Of a DNA stretch of 64,000 nt, positions 38,917 through 48,416 are shown piece after piece. The position numbers and the translations under genes were made by a program. The notes below the pieces were generated by a model. That model worked only from the letters and a program-made list of their open reading frames with translations, did not search any database and was not told where the DNA came from. Within the stretch, counting starts at the first letter, position 1. Every line of letters starts with the position of its first letter. The DNA is from JBBQSN01 sp963825505. GTDB taxonomy: Bacteria; Actinomycetota; Actinomycetes; Actinomycetales; CAWJMD01. The stretch spans positions 62,001-126,000 of the forward strand of contig CAWGTL010000018.1 in assembly GCA_963825505.1 (NCBI GenBank). The letters are read 5' to 3'.

Positions 38917-41091
38917 TCAGCCGGTGACGGCCAGCACCAGCGGTAGGACCGGGCCGGAGCCGGCGCGGCGCAGCGCGCGGGCGGCCACCGTGAGGGTCCA
39001 GCGCGAGTCGGCGAGGTCGTCGACGAGCAGCACGGGCGCGCCGTCGAGCTCGGCCAGCCGCTCGCGCAGCTGGCCGCCGACCCCGAGCCGGTCCCAGACG
39101 CCGGCGAGCCGGAACGCGCTGTTGCCGCCCGAGCCGCCCTGCGGGCCGGGCCCCACCGGCTCGACCTCGCCGAGGAACGGCAGCCGGCCGACCTCGCCGA
39201 TCCGCTCGCCGGTGGAACGCACCAGCCGCGGCCGGGTGCGCGACGCGATCGTCACGACGCCCGCCGGCCGCTGCGCCCAGTCCCAGTCCTTCAGGACCCG
39301 CACGCAGGCGTTCAGCAGGACGTCGCCCAGGGGGTTGTCCGGGGAGCGGTCGTCGAGCACCTCGCGCAGCACCGGTCCCCAGCCGAGGTCGGTGAGCCGG
39401 GCGAGGGCGCGCCCGGGCTCTGCCTGCTCCTCGGGCGGGATCTTCCCCTTCACCTCGACGCCGAGCCGGTCCATGCCCGTGGGCCACAGCTTGCGCGCCT
39501 CGACCAGGACGCCCGGCTGGTGCAGCGCGTCGTCGGCCCGGCTGCGGGCCTGCTCGGGGACGTCGGTGGGGAACCAGGTGCCGGCGCACAGGTCGCAGCG
39601 TCCGCAGGGTGCGGCCGTCGGGTCGTCGAGCGACTCCTGGAGGAAGGCCATCCGGCAGCCCGGCGCCTCGAGCCGCTGGTAGGCGAGCATCGCCTGCTGC
39701 TCGTCCTCGCGCGCCTGCGCGACCCGGGTGTAGCGGTCGTCGTCGTAGGTCCAGGGCTGCCCGGTGGTCACCCACCCGCTGCCCTCGCGCCGGACCGCGC
39801 CGTCGACGGCGAGCACCTTGAGCAGCAGCTCGAGCCGGCTCTTGCGGACGTCTGCCGCGGTCTCGAGCACCGTGGTGGACAACGGCTTCCCGCTCTGCGC
39901 CAGGGCGTCGAGGACGGCCGCGGCGTCCTCCTCGCGCGGCATCGACGACGTGGCGAACCAGGCCCAGATCGGCCGGTCCTCGGGGCCGGGCAGGAGCAGG
40001 ACGTCGGCCCGCTCGAGGGCACGCCCGGCGCGTCCGACCTGCTGGTAGTAGCTGACGGGGGAGGACGGCGACCCGAGGTGGACGACGAAGCCGAGGTCGG
40101 GCTTGTCGAAGCCCATGCCCAACGCGGACGTGGCCACGAGGGCCTTGATCTCGTTGCGGCGCAGCGCCTGCTCGGCCTCGCGCCGCTCGGCGTCGTCGGT
40201 GCGGCCGGTGTACGCGAGCACGGTGTGGCCCGACGAGCGCAGCAGCGCGGCGGTCTCGTGGGCGGCGGCGACCGTGAGCGCGTACACGATGCCGCTGCCG
40301 GGCAGGGTGTCGAGGTGGGCGTCGAGCCAGGCCAGCCGCGAGGCGGCGTCGGGCAGGGCGAGCACCCCGAGCCGCAGCGACGTGCGGGCCAGCGGTCCGC
40401 GGACGGTGGTGACCGGCACCGGCGCGCCGCCCGGGCCGGCCGTCAGCTGCGCCTCGACGTCCTCGACCACGCGGGTGTTGGCGGTGGCCGTGGTGGCGAG
40501 GACCGGTGTGCCGGAGGGCAGCTCGCCGAGCAGGTCGCGGATGCGCCGGTAGTCGGGACGGAAGTCGTGACCCCAGTCGGAGATGCAGTGCGCCTCGTCG
40601 ACCACGAGCATCCCGCAGCCGCCGACGAGGTCGGGGAGCACCTCGTCGCGGAAGCGGGGGTTGGTCAGGCGCTCGGGGGAGATGAGCAGGACGTCGACCT
40701 CACCCGCCCGCACCCGCGCGGTGACCTCGCCCCACTCGGTGGCGTTGGCCGAGCTGACCTGGTCGGCGCGCACGCCGGCCCGCGCCGCGGCGGCGACCTG
40801 GTCGCGCATCAGGGCCAGCAGCGGTGAGACGAGCAGCGTGGGGCCGGCACCGGCGGCACGCAGCAGCGCCGTGGCGACGAAGTAGACGGCCGACTTGCCC
40901 CACCCGGTGCGCTGGACCACCAGCGCCCGCTCGCGCCTGGCCACCAGGGCCTCCACCGCCTCCCACTGGCCCTCGCGGAACGCGGCGTCGTCGCGACCGG
41001 TGAGCGCGCGCAGGACGGCGTCGGCGCGGGTGCGCAGGTCGTCGGTGGCGGGCGCAGGTGCGGCGGGGGCGTCGGCAGGGGGGAGGCTCAC
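38917..41091 (-). CDS. recQ: RecQ-family DNA helicase with C-terminal phosphoribosyltransferase-like domain
   Basis: About 724 residues. The helicase core has Walker A-like QRTGWGKSAVYF, DEAH box VVDEAHCISDWGHDFRPDY, ATTATAN and the second RecA domain motif VGRAGR. A RecQ zinc-binding cluster follows (Cys in GCRMAF, then CGRCDLC). The C-terminal region has the phosphoribosyltransferase signature VLLVDDLADSRWT and ends VLPLVLAVTG, which classical RecQ lacks. It unwinds DNA in repair or recombination. Start is uncertain: GTG at 41091 or further upstream to 41160. Confidence 0.85.
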   Translation of the reverse strand: MSLPPADAPAAPAPATDDLRTRADAVLRALTGRDDAAFREGQWEAVEALVARRERALVVQRTGWGKSAVYFVATALLRAAGAGPTLLVSPLLALMRDQVAAAARAGVRADQVSSANATEWGEVTARVRAGEVDVLLISPERLTNPRFRDEVLPDLVGGCGMLVVDEAHCISDWGHDFRPDYRRIRDLLGELPSGTPVLATTATANTRVVEDVEAQLTAGPGGAPVPVTTVRGPLARTSLRLGVLALPDAASRLAWLDAHLDTLPGSGIVYALTVAAAHETAALLRSSGHTVLAYTGRTDDAERREAEQALRRNEIKALVATSALGMGFDKPDLGFVVHLGSPSSPVSYYQQVGRAGRALERADVLLLPGPEDRPIWAWFATSSMPREEDAAAVLDALAQSGKPLSTTVLETAADVRKSRLELLLKVLAVDGAVRREGSGWVTTGQPWTYDDDRYTRVAQAREDEQQAMLAYQRLEAPGCRMAFLQESLDDPTAAPCGRCDLCAGTWFPTDVPEQARSRADDALHQPGVLVEARKLWPTGMDRLGVEVKGKIPPEEQAEPGRALARLTDLGWGPVLREVLDDRSPDNPLGDVLLNACVRVLKDWDWAQRPAGVVTIASRTRPRLVRSTGERIGEVGRLPFLGEVEPVGPGPQGGSGGNSAFRLAGVWDRLGVGGQLRERLAELDGAPVLLVDDLADSRWTLTVAARALRRAGSGPVLPLVLAVTG

Positions 41092-41176
41092 CGTCCCCAC
41101 GCTAGGGGGTGGTGCCGACACGACCGTCCGGCCGCGCGACCTGGCGAGGCGGACGCGCACCCCGCGAGGCCCGCAC

Positions 41177-41212
41177 GCCTCGTGGACGTGGCGACCACCA
41201 CGTCCACGAGGC
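41177..41212. terminator. Perfect 15-bp hairpin between ABC importer and recQ
   Basis: GCCTCGTGGACGTGG (41177-41191) pairs perfectly with 41198-41212 around the loop CGACCA. It terminates the importer operon ahead of recQ. The arm core GTCCACGAGG recurs at 41222-41231. Confidence 0.65.
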
Positions 41213-41262
41213 CTGCGAGCAGTCCACGAGGTCGGCGAGCAGGGGGCGAGGGATCCCGCGGG

Positions 41263-42210
41263 TCAGCCCTTGACGCTGCCCGCGAGCAGGCCGCGGACGA
41301 AGTAGCGCTGCAGGGACAGGAACACGATGAGCGGCACGATCAGCGAGACGAACGCACCGGCGGTGAGCCGCTGCCACTCGTTGCCGCGGGTGCCGGCCAG
41401 CTCGGCGAGACGCACCGTGATCGGTGCGACCTCGTCGGTGCCGCCGGCGAAGGTGAGGCCGATCAGCAGGTCGTTCCACACCCACAGGAACTGGAAGATG
41501 ACCAGCGAGGCGATGGCCGGGACGAGCAGCGGCAGCATGATCCGCCGGAAGATCGTCACGTGCCCCGCGCCGTCGACCCGGGCCGCCTCGATCAGCTCGC
41601 CCGGCACCTCGGAGATGAAGTTGTGCAGGAGGAAGACCGCGAGCGGCAGGGCGAACGCGGTGTGCGCCAGCCACAGCGACAGGTACGGCACGTACTCCAG
41701 GATCGGGTCGAACGTGTCGCTGCTGAAGATGCGCAGCAGCGGGATGAGCGCCATCTGCAGCGGCACGATCTGCAGCGCGAAGACGAACACGAACAGCCAG
41801 TCGCGGCCGGGGAACCGCATCCACGCGAACGCGTAGGCCGCCAGCGCCGCGAGCGTGACGGGCAGCACCACGCTCGGGATCACGATCATCAACGAGTTGA
41901 CGAAGAACCCGGCCAGCTGGCCGTTGGAGGAGCTGCCGAACAGCACCTCCTGGTAGTTGTCCAGGGTCAGCTCGGGGTTGCGGAAGAACGTCCACCAGCC
42001 GGTGGTCTTGATCGCGTCCTCGGGCCGGAACGACGAGACGAACAGGCCGAACGTCGGCAGCGTCCACGCGACCGCGATGAGCACCGCGACGGCCGAGCCG
42101 ATCCGCGACGTCAGCGACTTCTTCGCCTCCGACGCCAGCGAGCGCCTCTTGTCCGGCTTGCGCGCGGTATCGCCCGCAGGCGCCGGTGTGATGACGGTGT
42201 TGGTGGTCAT
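41263..42210 (-). CDS. Carbohydrate ABC transporter permease (AglG/MalG type)
   Basis: The 315-residue protein has six hydrophobic segments and the EAA loop EAARVDGAGHVTIFRRIMLP. The sequence around LDNYQEVLFG and GGTDEVAPITVRLAEL resembles alpha-glucoside permeases. Its start overlaps the stop of the other permease gene by 4 bases. It is the last gene of the importer operon, and no ATPase gene follows. Confidence 0.9.
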   Translation of the reverse strand: MTTNTVITPAPAGDTARKPDKRRSLASEAKKSLTSRIGSAVAVLIAVAWTLPTFGLFVSSFRPEDAIKTTGWWTFFRNPELTLDNYQEVLFGSSSNGQLAGFFVNSLMIVIPSVVLPVTLAALAAYAFAWMRFPGRDWLFVFVFALQIVPLQMALIPLLRIFSSDTFDPILEYVPYLSLWLAHTAFALPLAVFLLHNFISEVPGELIEAARVDGAGHVTIFRRIMLPLLVPAIASLVIFQFLWVWNDLLIGLTFAGGTDEVAPITVRLAELAGTRGNEWQRLTAGAFVSLIVPLIVFLSLQRYFVRGLLAGSVKG

Positions 42211-43187
42211 CGCACGCTCCTGGCCTCGTTGAGCTGGCGGATGTTGTAGATGACGACCGGGATGACGAGCACGAAGATCAGCACCGCGAGGGCGCCGCCG
42301 CGCCCGGGCTCGCCGAACCGGAACGACTGGTCGTACATGGCGTTCGCCACGACCGAGGTGTCGAACTGGCCGCCGGTCATGGTGCGGACGATGTCGAACA
42401 CCTTGAGCACGCCGATGGTGATCGTGGTGAGCACCACGACCAGCGTCGGACGGATGGAGGGGACGGTGACGCTGCGGAACATCTGCCAGGCGTTGACGCC
42501 GTCGAGGCGCGCGGCCTCGACGATGTCGCCCGGGATGGCCTTGATGGCGGCCGACAGCAGCACCATCGCGAAACCGGCCTGGATCCAGATCATCACCAGG
42601 ATGAGGAACAGCGTGTTGACCGGGGCGTTGTTGAGGAAGTTGCGCGGCTCGCTGCCGAACCAGATCAGCACCTGGTTGAACAGCCCGATCTGCTCGGCGG
42701 TCTCGGGACGCTGGGCGTACACGAACTTCCAGATGATGCCGGCGCCGACGAAGCTGATCGAGACCGGCATGAAGAGCAGGCTCTTGGCCACCGACTCGAA
42801 TCGCGAGCGGTCGATGAGGATGGCGTAGAGCAGGCCGATGCCGGTGGACAGCAGCGGCGTGAGCACCACCCAGATCAGGGTGTTGCGGATCGTGATGAAC
42901 GACTGGGGGTCCTGGAAGATCCAGACGTAGTTGGCCAGCCCGACGAAGGCCTCACCCTGCTTGTCGAGGAGCGACAGCCATCCGGTGCGCAGGGCGGGAT
43001 AGACCAGGAACACAGCCAGCAGGAGCAGCGCGGGGCCGGCGAAGACGGCGATCTGCACTCGCTCGCGGATCGACTTGGGGCTGCGTTCGGCGAGCAGCAG
43101 GACCGCCGCGATGACCGCGAGGAACGCCGCCAGGAAGAAGATCATCGTCCCGAACTTCGGGCCGAGGTCAGCCAGGAAATCCTCCAT
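42207..43187 (-). CDS. Carbohydrate ABC transporter permease (AglF type)
   Basis: The 326-residue permease has two extra N-terminal membrane segments before the standard six, a feature of AglF-type alpha-glucoside permeases. The EAA loop is EAARLDGVNAWQMFRSVTVP. GGAGG lies 6 bases before the ATG at 43187. It forms the membrane channel with the AglG-like subunit. Confidence 0.9.
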   Translation of the reverse strand: MEDFLADLGPKFGTMIFFLAAFLAVIAAVLLLAERSPKSIRERVQIAVFAGPALLLLAVFLVYPALRTGWLSLLDKQGEAFVGLANYVWIFQDPQSFITIRNTLIWVVLTPLLSTGIGLLYAILIDRSRFESVAKSLLFMPVSISFVGAGIIWKFVYAQRPETAEQIGLFNQVLIWFGSEPRNFLNNAPVNTLFLILVMIWIQAGFAMVLLSAAIKAIPGDIVEAARLDGVNAWQMFRSVTVPSIRPTLVVVLTTITIGVLKVFDIVRTMTGGQFDTSVVANAMYDQSFRFGEPGRGGALAVLIFVLVIPVVIYNIRQLNEARSVR

Positions 43188-43267
43188 CACACCTCCAGGT
43201 GCGCCGAACGGTGGCCGGGCCACCCCCGCCAGGGAGGTGACCCGACCACCGGGTCAGTTGCGGACGG

Positions 43268-44629
43268 TCAGGAGGTCGGCCAGGAGGCCTCGACCTGGTC
43301 GAGCACGGACTTGGTGTCCGAGCCGTTGATCCAGTCGGTCATCGCCTTCCACAGCGAGCCCGAACCCACGGCGGCCGGCATCAGGTCCGAACCGTCGAAC
43401 CGCACGACGGCCTCGGGGTCCTGGAGCACCTCGTAGGAGAGCTCGTTGATCGGGTTCGACCCGAAGTCCGAGGCCTCCATGTTCTTGTTGGCGCTCAGCC
43501 AGTTGCCGAGGGCGGCGCGGGACTGCGCGAACTCCACGGTGCTGAGGTAGTTCTGCACCGCCTGCACCTCCTCGCGGTCGGCGAAGGCACCCACGAACTC
43601 GCCGGCCACCAGGGTCGGGCGGGTGTCGTCGGCCGACGGCAGGTAGAAGGCGAAGATGTCGCCGTCCTCGCCCACCGTCACGTCCTCACCGAGCTGGGCG
43701 CCGTAGAAGGACGCCTGCCGGTGCATGAAGCACTGGCCGTCGAGGATCGGCAGGCCGCCGTCCTGGAACGCGGTGGTGGTGATCGACTGCACGTCGCCCA
43801 GGCCACCGTTCACGTAGTCGGGATTCTTGAGGTACTCCCCGACCGCGTCCGCCGCCTCGACCACCTGCGGGTCGTTGAACGGGATCTCGTGGTTCACCCA
43901 CTCGTCGTAGACCTCGGGCCCCGCGGTGCGGAGCATGAAGTCCTCCATCCAGTCCGTGGCCGGCCAACCCGTGGCGTCACCGGACTCGATGCCCGCGCAC
44001 CACGGCTTGACGTCACCGGCACCGGCGATCTCGTCGCTGAGCGCCTTGAGGTCGTCCAGGCTCTCGGGGACCTCGTAGCCGGCGTCGGCGAACATGCTCG
44101 GCGAGTACCAGACGAACGACTTCACGTTCGAGCCCAGCGGCGCGCCGTAGAACTCGCCGTCGACGGTGCCGTAGGCCTTCCAGTCCTCGGTCCAGCCCTC
44201 GTCGACGTTCGACTCGGTCTGGTCCGGGGCGGTCTTCAGGTCGCCGCTGGCGGCGAACCGCTGCAGCAGGCCCGGCTGGGGGAAGAACGCGATGTCGGGC
44301 GCGTTGCCGCCCTCGACCCGGACGTTGAGCTGGGCCTCGAACTCGCCCGAGCCCTCGTAGGAGATCTCGATGCCCGTGCAGTCCGTGAACTCGGTCCACG
44401 CCTCCTCGAGCAGGTCGGCCTCGGCGTCGCGGATGGGGGAGTAGATCGAGACCTCGGCGCCGTCGAAGGTGCCGTAGTCCTCGAACGCGGCGCAGTCGCC
44501 GTCCGCGCTGCCGCCGCCGCCACCCCCGCCGCCGGTGTCGCCACCGGCTCCGCAGGCCGCCAGGGCCAGCACCAGTCCCGTGGCTCCCGCCGCAGCAGTC
44601 AGCCGTCGGTGCTGTCGTGTCACACGCAT
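43268..44629 (-). CDS. Alpha-glucoside-type ABC transporter substrate-binding lipoprotein
   Basis: The 453-residue lipoprotein has a signal peptide with lipobox LAAC (Cys near 26) and a Gly-rich linker after it. The binding domain (FPQPGLLQRFAASGDL; DWMEDFMLRTAGPEVYDEWVNHEIPF) resembles AglE-type alpha-glucoside-binding proteins. GGAGAGG is 6 bases before the ATG. The two permease genes follow after 80 bases. Confidence 0.88.
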   Translation of the reverse strand: MRVTRQHRRLTAAAGATGLVLALAACGAGGDTGGGGGGGGSADGDCAAFEDYGTFDGAEVSIYSPIRDAEADLLEEAWTEFTDCTGIEISYEGSGEFEAQLNVRVEGGNAPDIAFFPQPGLLQRFAASGDLKTAPDQTESNVDEGWTEDWKAYGTVDGEFYGAPLGSNVKSFVWYSPSMFADAGYEVPESLDDLKALSDEIAGAGDVKPWCAGIESGDATGWPATDWMEDFMLRTAGPEVYDEWVNHEIPFNDPQVVEAADAVGEYLKNPDYVNGGLGDVQSITTTAFQDGGLPILDGQCFMHRQASFYGAQLGEDVTVGEDGDIFAFYLPSADDTRPTLVAGEFVGAFADREEVQAVQNYLSTVEFAQSRAALGNWLSANKNMEASDFGSNPINELSYEVLQDPEAVVRFDGSDLMPAAVGSGSLWKAMTDWINGSDTKSVLDQVEASWPTS

Positions 44630-44671
44630 GGTGGTCCTCTCCGTCGAGTCCGCGGCTCACCGGTGCCGCGC

Positions 44672-44683
44672 TTTGTGATCAAA
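44672..44683. promoter_or_regulatory. Palindromic site upstream of the sugar-binding protein gene
   Basis: TTTGTGATCAAA has TTTG/CAAA arms and lies 43 bases upstream of the binding-protein ATG, in the promoter or leader. A sugar-responsive repressor site is plausible; no regulator gene is adjacent. Confidence 0.3.
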
Positions 44684-44720
44684 CCGCGCGGTGAGTTGGG
44701 CCACAAGGCATTCCGGGCCG

Positions 44721-44730
44721 TACCCGGGTA
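44721..44730. promoter_or_regulatory. Perfect palindrome TACCCGGGTA in the divergent promoter region
   Basis: A 10-base perfect palindrome lies between the divergent importer and DUF885 genes, 91 bases from the binding-protein start and 145 from the DUF885 start. It may be a second operator. Confidence 0.25.
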
Positions 44731-44875
44731 ACAATCCCGTCACGTGGTGGACACTTTCGGCCCAGTTGACCGGTACAAACGTTCAACTCGGAAACAACAG
44801 GTAGAGCGCTCCCACGCCGGCGTCCGACGACGGGCCCGACCTGCCTGTCCGCAGCTCGCGGGGCAGGATGGTGCG

Positions 44876-46603
44876 GTGACCTCCCCGACACCGCCCACCG
44901 GCCCCGCCGACGTGCCCGCCGGTCCGCCCACGACGCCGCGCGAGCTCGCCGACCGCTACGTCCACGACGCCTCCGACCTCGACACGATGGTGGCCACCGG
45001 CCTCGGCCTGGTGCCCCACGACGACCGGGTCCCGGACCTGTCGCCGCAGGGGCAGGAGGCCAAGGACGACCTCGCCCGCCGGGTGCTGGCCGACCTCGAC
45101 GCGATCGAGGCCACGGCCGGACCGGACGGCCTCGACGCCGCCGAGCGCCGCTGCGCGCGGCTCCTGCGCGAGCGGCTGGGTGCCGGGCTGGCGGCCTCGG
45201 AGGCGGGCGAGCACCTGCGCACCGTCCGCAACATCTTCGGACCGCCGCAGGCGGTGCGGCAGCTGTTCACGATGATGCCGATGTCCACCGACGAGGACTG
45301 GGGTGCCGTCGGCCGCCGGATGGCCAAGGTGCCGGACGCCTACGCCTCGCACGTGCAGAGCCTGGAGCTCGGCCGCACCCAGGGCCTGCTCGCCGCCCCC
45401 CGCCAGGTCGAGACCATGGTCGGTCAGCTCGACGAGTGGGTCGGCGGCGACCGGTCGTGGTTCCACGACCTGGTCTCGCGCGGCCCGGACGACCAGCGCG
45501 CCGACCTCGACGCCGCCGCCGACGCCGCGGCGCGCGGCGTGGTCGAGCTGCGCGAGTACCTCGCCGGCACCTACCTGCCGTCCGCGCAGGGCACCCCGGA
45601 CGCCGTCGGACGCGACCGGTACGTGCTCGGCGCCCGCGTGATGGCCGGTACGCGGCTCGACCCGGAGGAGGCCTACGCCTGGGGCTGGCAGGAGTACCTG
45701 CGGCTCGACCGGCAGCTGCGCGAGGCGGCCGAGGAGGTGCTGCCCGGCTCGACCCCGCTCGAGGCGATGCGGCACCTCGACGACCACGGCGACGCGGTCG
45801 AGGGCGTCGAGGCGGTGCGCGAGTGGCTGCAGCAGATGATGGACACCGCGATCACCGACCTGGACGGCACGCACTTCGACATCGCCGACCCGATCAGGAC
45901 GGTGGAGGCGATGATCGCCCCGCCCGGATCGGCCGCGGCGCCGTACTACTCGCGGCCCTCGGTCGACTTCTCCCGGCCGGGCCGCACCTGGCTGCCGACC
46001 CTCGGGCGCGAGCGGTTCCCCGTCTGGGACCTGGTGAGCACCTGGTACCACGAGGGCGTCCCCGGCCACCACCTCCAGCTCGCGCAGTGGGTGCACGTGG
46101 CGCCGCAGCTGTCGCTGTACCAGACCTCGCTCGGCTCCTCGAGCGGTGCGACCGAGGGCTGGGCGCTGTACGCCGAGCGCCTGATGGACGAGCTCGGCTA
46201 CCTCGACACCCCCGCGCGGATGGGCTACCTCGACGCCCAGCAGATGCGGGCCGTGCGCGTGGTCATCGACATCGGCATGCACCTCGGGCTGACCATCCCG
46301 GACGACTCGCCGGTCGACCCCGGGCAGACCTGGACGCCCGAGCGCGCCCGGGCGTTCTTCGGGGCCAACTCGGGCCGCTCGTCGGACTTCATCGACAGCG
46401 AGATCGTCCGCTACCTGGGCTGGCCCGGCCAGGCGATCTCCTACAAGCTCGGCGAGCGGGCCTGGCTCGCCGGCCGCGAGCAGGCCACTGCGGCCCACGC
46501 CGCGCGCGGCGAGGAGCTCGACCTCAAGGCCTGGCACATGGCGGCCCTGTCGATGGGCGCCCTCGGCCTCGACGACCTCACCGAGGAGCTGGGAGCGCTG
46601 TAG
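44876..46603 (+). CDS. DUF885 family putative metallopeptidase
   Basis: The 575-residue protein carries the DUF885 zinc-site motif STWYHEGVPGHHLQ (HExxxHH-like) and the downstream glutamate in ATEGWALYAERLMDELG. The family resembles gluzincin carboxypeptidases. No signal peptide is seen from the GTG at 44876, where the protein-like sequence begins. It would be a cytoplasmic peptidase; substrate unknown. Confidence 0.85.
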   Translation: MTSPTPPTGPADVPAGPPTTPRELADRYVHDASDLDTMVATGLGLVPHDDRVPDLSPQGQEAKDDLARRVLADLDAIEATAGPDGLDAAERRCARLLRERLGAGLAASEAGEHLRTVRNIFGPPQAVRQLFTMMPMSTDEDWGAVGRRMAKVPDAYASHVQSLELGRTQGLLAAPRQVETMVGQLDEWVGGDRSWFHDLVSRGPDDQRADLDAAADAAARGVVELREYLAGTYLPSAQGTPDAVGRDRYVLGARVMAGTRLDPEEAYAWGWQEYLRLDRQLREAAEEVLPGSTPLEAMRHLDDHGDAVEGVEAVREWLQQMMDTAITDLDGTHFDIADPIRTVEAMIAPPGSAAAPYYSRPSVDFSRPGRTWLPTLGRERFPVWDLVSTWYHEGVPGHHLQLAQWVHVAPQLSLYQTSLGSSSGATEGWALYAERLMDELGYLDTPARMGYLDAQQMRAVRVVIDIGMHLGLTIPDDSPVDPGQTWTPERARAFFGANSGRSSDFIDSEIVRYLGWPGQAISYKLGERAWLAGREQATAAHAARGEELDLKAWHMAALSMGALGLDDLTEELGAL

Positions 46604-46622
46604 CCGTTCCGAGCGCGGGTGG

Positions 46623-47468
46623 TCACATCCGCTGGTAGCGGGCCCGGGCGAACAGGTACACGCCGAAGGCGGCGATGCCGACGCCCATCAGGATCAGCAG
46701 GACCTGGCCGAAGGGCTGCTCGCCGATGGTGCGGAAGGCGCCGTCGAGGCCGGTGGCCTCGGCGGCGTCGGCCTGCGCGGCGGCGTAGACGAGCAGCACG
46801 CCGAGGACGGCGACCGCGACGCCCTTGGCGACGTAGCCGGCGGTGCCGAGCACGCGGATGGCCTTGGACACCTCGCGGCTGCGGCCGGTGCCCTGCAGGT
46901 CCTCGAGGAACTTCTTGGTCGCGCCCTTGTAGACCAGGTAGGCACCGACGCCGAGGACGACGAGCCCGACGGCGCCGACGAGCACGCGTCCACCGGTGCT
47001 CTGCACCAGCTGCGCCGTGACGTCCTGGCTCTGCGCCGACTGGGAGGAGCCCTGGCCCTGGGTGAACCGGAACGCCGTGTACGCCAGCCCCAGGTACAGC
47101 ACCGCCTTGGCGGCGGCCTTGACCCGCTCGCCGGTGCGGCTGGCGTCCTGGCGGTGGATCCCGGCGGTGCCGACGCCGGCGGCGGCGTTGACCGCCTGCC
47201 AGATCCCGAGCGCGACGAACGCGACCACGGTGACCCACAGCGCGAACGTGCCGAACCCGGTCGAGGACAGCTCCGAGAGCGCCCCGGTGGGCGAGGCCTC
47301 CTCGCCGGAGCCGCTCCCCAGCGCGAGCCGCAGGACGATCACGCCGATGATCAGGTGCAGCACGCCGTCGACGACGTACCCGATCCGGGCCAGCCGCTCG
47401 AGCCACTCGCTGTTGCCGGCGGCGCGGACCGCGTGGCCGGCGCTCGCTGCTGACGGTGTCGGAGACAT
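46623..47468 (-). CDS. DUF1206 family membrane protein
   Basis: The 281-residue protein has six hydrophobic segments in three repeated pairs, each beginning with a conserved Gly/Tyr turn (ARIGYVVDGVLHLIIG, KAVLYLGLAYTAF, LGTAGYVAKGVAVAVLG), the DUF1206 pattern. GGAG is 7 bases before the ATG at 47468. Function unknown. It is convergent with the DUF885 gene, 19 bases away. Confidence 0.85.
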   Translation of the reverse strand: MSPTPSAASAGHAVRAAGNSEWLERLARIGYVVDGVLHLIIGVIVLRLALGSGSGEEASPTGALSELSSTGFGTFALWVTVVAFVALGIWQAVNAAAGVGTAGIHRQDASRTGERVKAAAKAVLYLGLAYTAFRFTQGQGSSQSAQSQDVTAQLVQSTGGRVLVGAVGLVVLGVGAYLVYKGATKKFLEDLQGTGRSREVSKAIRVLGTAGYVAKGVAVAVLGVLLVYAAAQADAAEATGLDGAFRTIGEQPFGQVLLILMGVGIAAFGVYLFARARYQRM

Positions 47469-47608
47469 GGTGGTGCTCCACCCCTTCGTCGCTCGTCCCA
47501 GCCCGGGGTACCGGGCGGGTGCAGCAGGACGCCCTGACGCCTCGCTCCGGCCGACATGATGGAGCACCCGGGGACCGCCCGCACGTCCAGCCGTGCGGTC
47601 GGAGGCGC

Positions 47609-48415
47609 TCAGTCGCGCAGCGGACGGGCCCCGGCGACCAGGTCGTCGAGCTTGCGGCCGTGCAGCACCCGCAGGCTCAGGCCCGACCGCTGGACCCGGC
47701 GCTGCACGGCGTCGTGCGGGACCGGGACGTCGGAGGCCACGAGCACGGCGTTGGCGTACCGGCGGCCGCGCAGCATCGCGGTCTCGGCCACCAGGGCGAC
47801 GTGGGGGAACACCTCGGCGGCGGTCGCCACCTCGGAGCGCAGGGTGCCGAGCGGGGGACGGTCGGCGACGTTGGCCAGGTACAGGCCGCCGGGAGCCAGG
47901 ACGCGTCGCACCGCCTGCGCCATCTCCACCGTGCACAGCCGGTGCGGGGTGGTGTCGCCGTCGAACACGTCGCGGACCACGGCGTCGGCGGAGTCCTCGC
48001 GCCGAGCGGCGAGGCCGTCGCGGGCGTCGGCCGCCTGGATCCGCAGCCGGGGGGAGCGCGGCAGGTCGAACCACTGGCGCACGAGGGCGCTGAGGGCGGC
48101 ATCGACCTCGAGCACGACCTGCTGGGAGCCGGGGCGGGTGGTGTCGAGCGCCCAGGGCAGCGCGCAGCCGGCGCCGCCGAGGTGCAGCACCCGCAGCGGG
48201 GCGGGCGCGGGCGTGACGGCGTCCAGGACGTCGGAGATCTGCTGCAGGTACTCGAAGTCGAGGCGCGCGGGGTCGTCCGGGCGCAGCGACGACGACGGGA
48301 CGCCGTTGACGACGAGGGTCCACAGCCCCGGGTCGTCGGTGTGGCGGACCAGGACGGCGGTGCCGGTGTCGACCGGGTGCGAGCCGGCGACCGGCACGGG
48401 GACGGCGCGCGCCAC
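47609..48415 (-). CDS. Spermidine synthase-like methyltransferase-fold protein
   Basis: The 268-residue protein has the aminopropyltransferase/methyltransferase core: LRVLHLGGAGCALPWAL (cofactor loop), VVLEVDAALSALVRQWF, ADARDGLAA and AVVRDVFDGDTTP. The catalytic Asp pair of true spermidine synthase is not clearly kept, so the activity may differ. It follows the acyltransferase gene with 1 base between them, at the end of a four-gene operon. Confidence 0.75.
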   Translation of the reverse strand: MARAVPVPVAGSHPVDTGTAVLVRHTDDPGLWTLVVNGVPSSSLRPDDPARLDFEYLQQISDVLDAVTPAPAPLRVLHLGGAGCALPWALDTTRPGSQQVVLEVDAALSALVRQWFDLPRSPRLRIQAADARDGLAARREDSADAVVRDVFDGDTTPHRLCTVEMAQAVRRVLAPGGLYLANVADRPPLGTLRSEVATAAEVFPHVALVAETAMLRGRRYANAVLVASDVPVPHDAVQRRVQRSGLSLRVLHGRKLDDLVAGARPLRD

Positions 48416-48416
48416 G

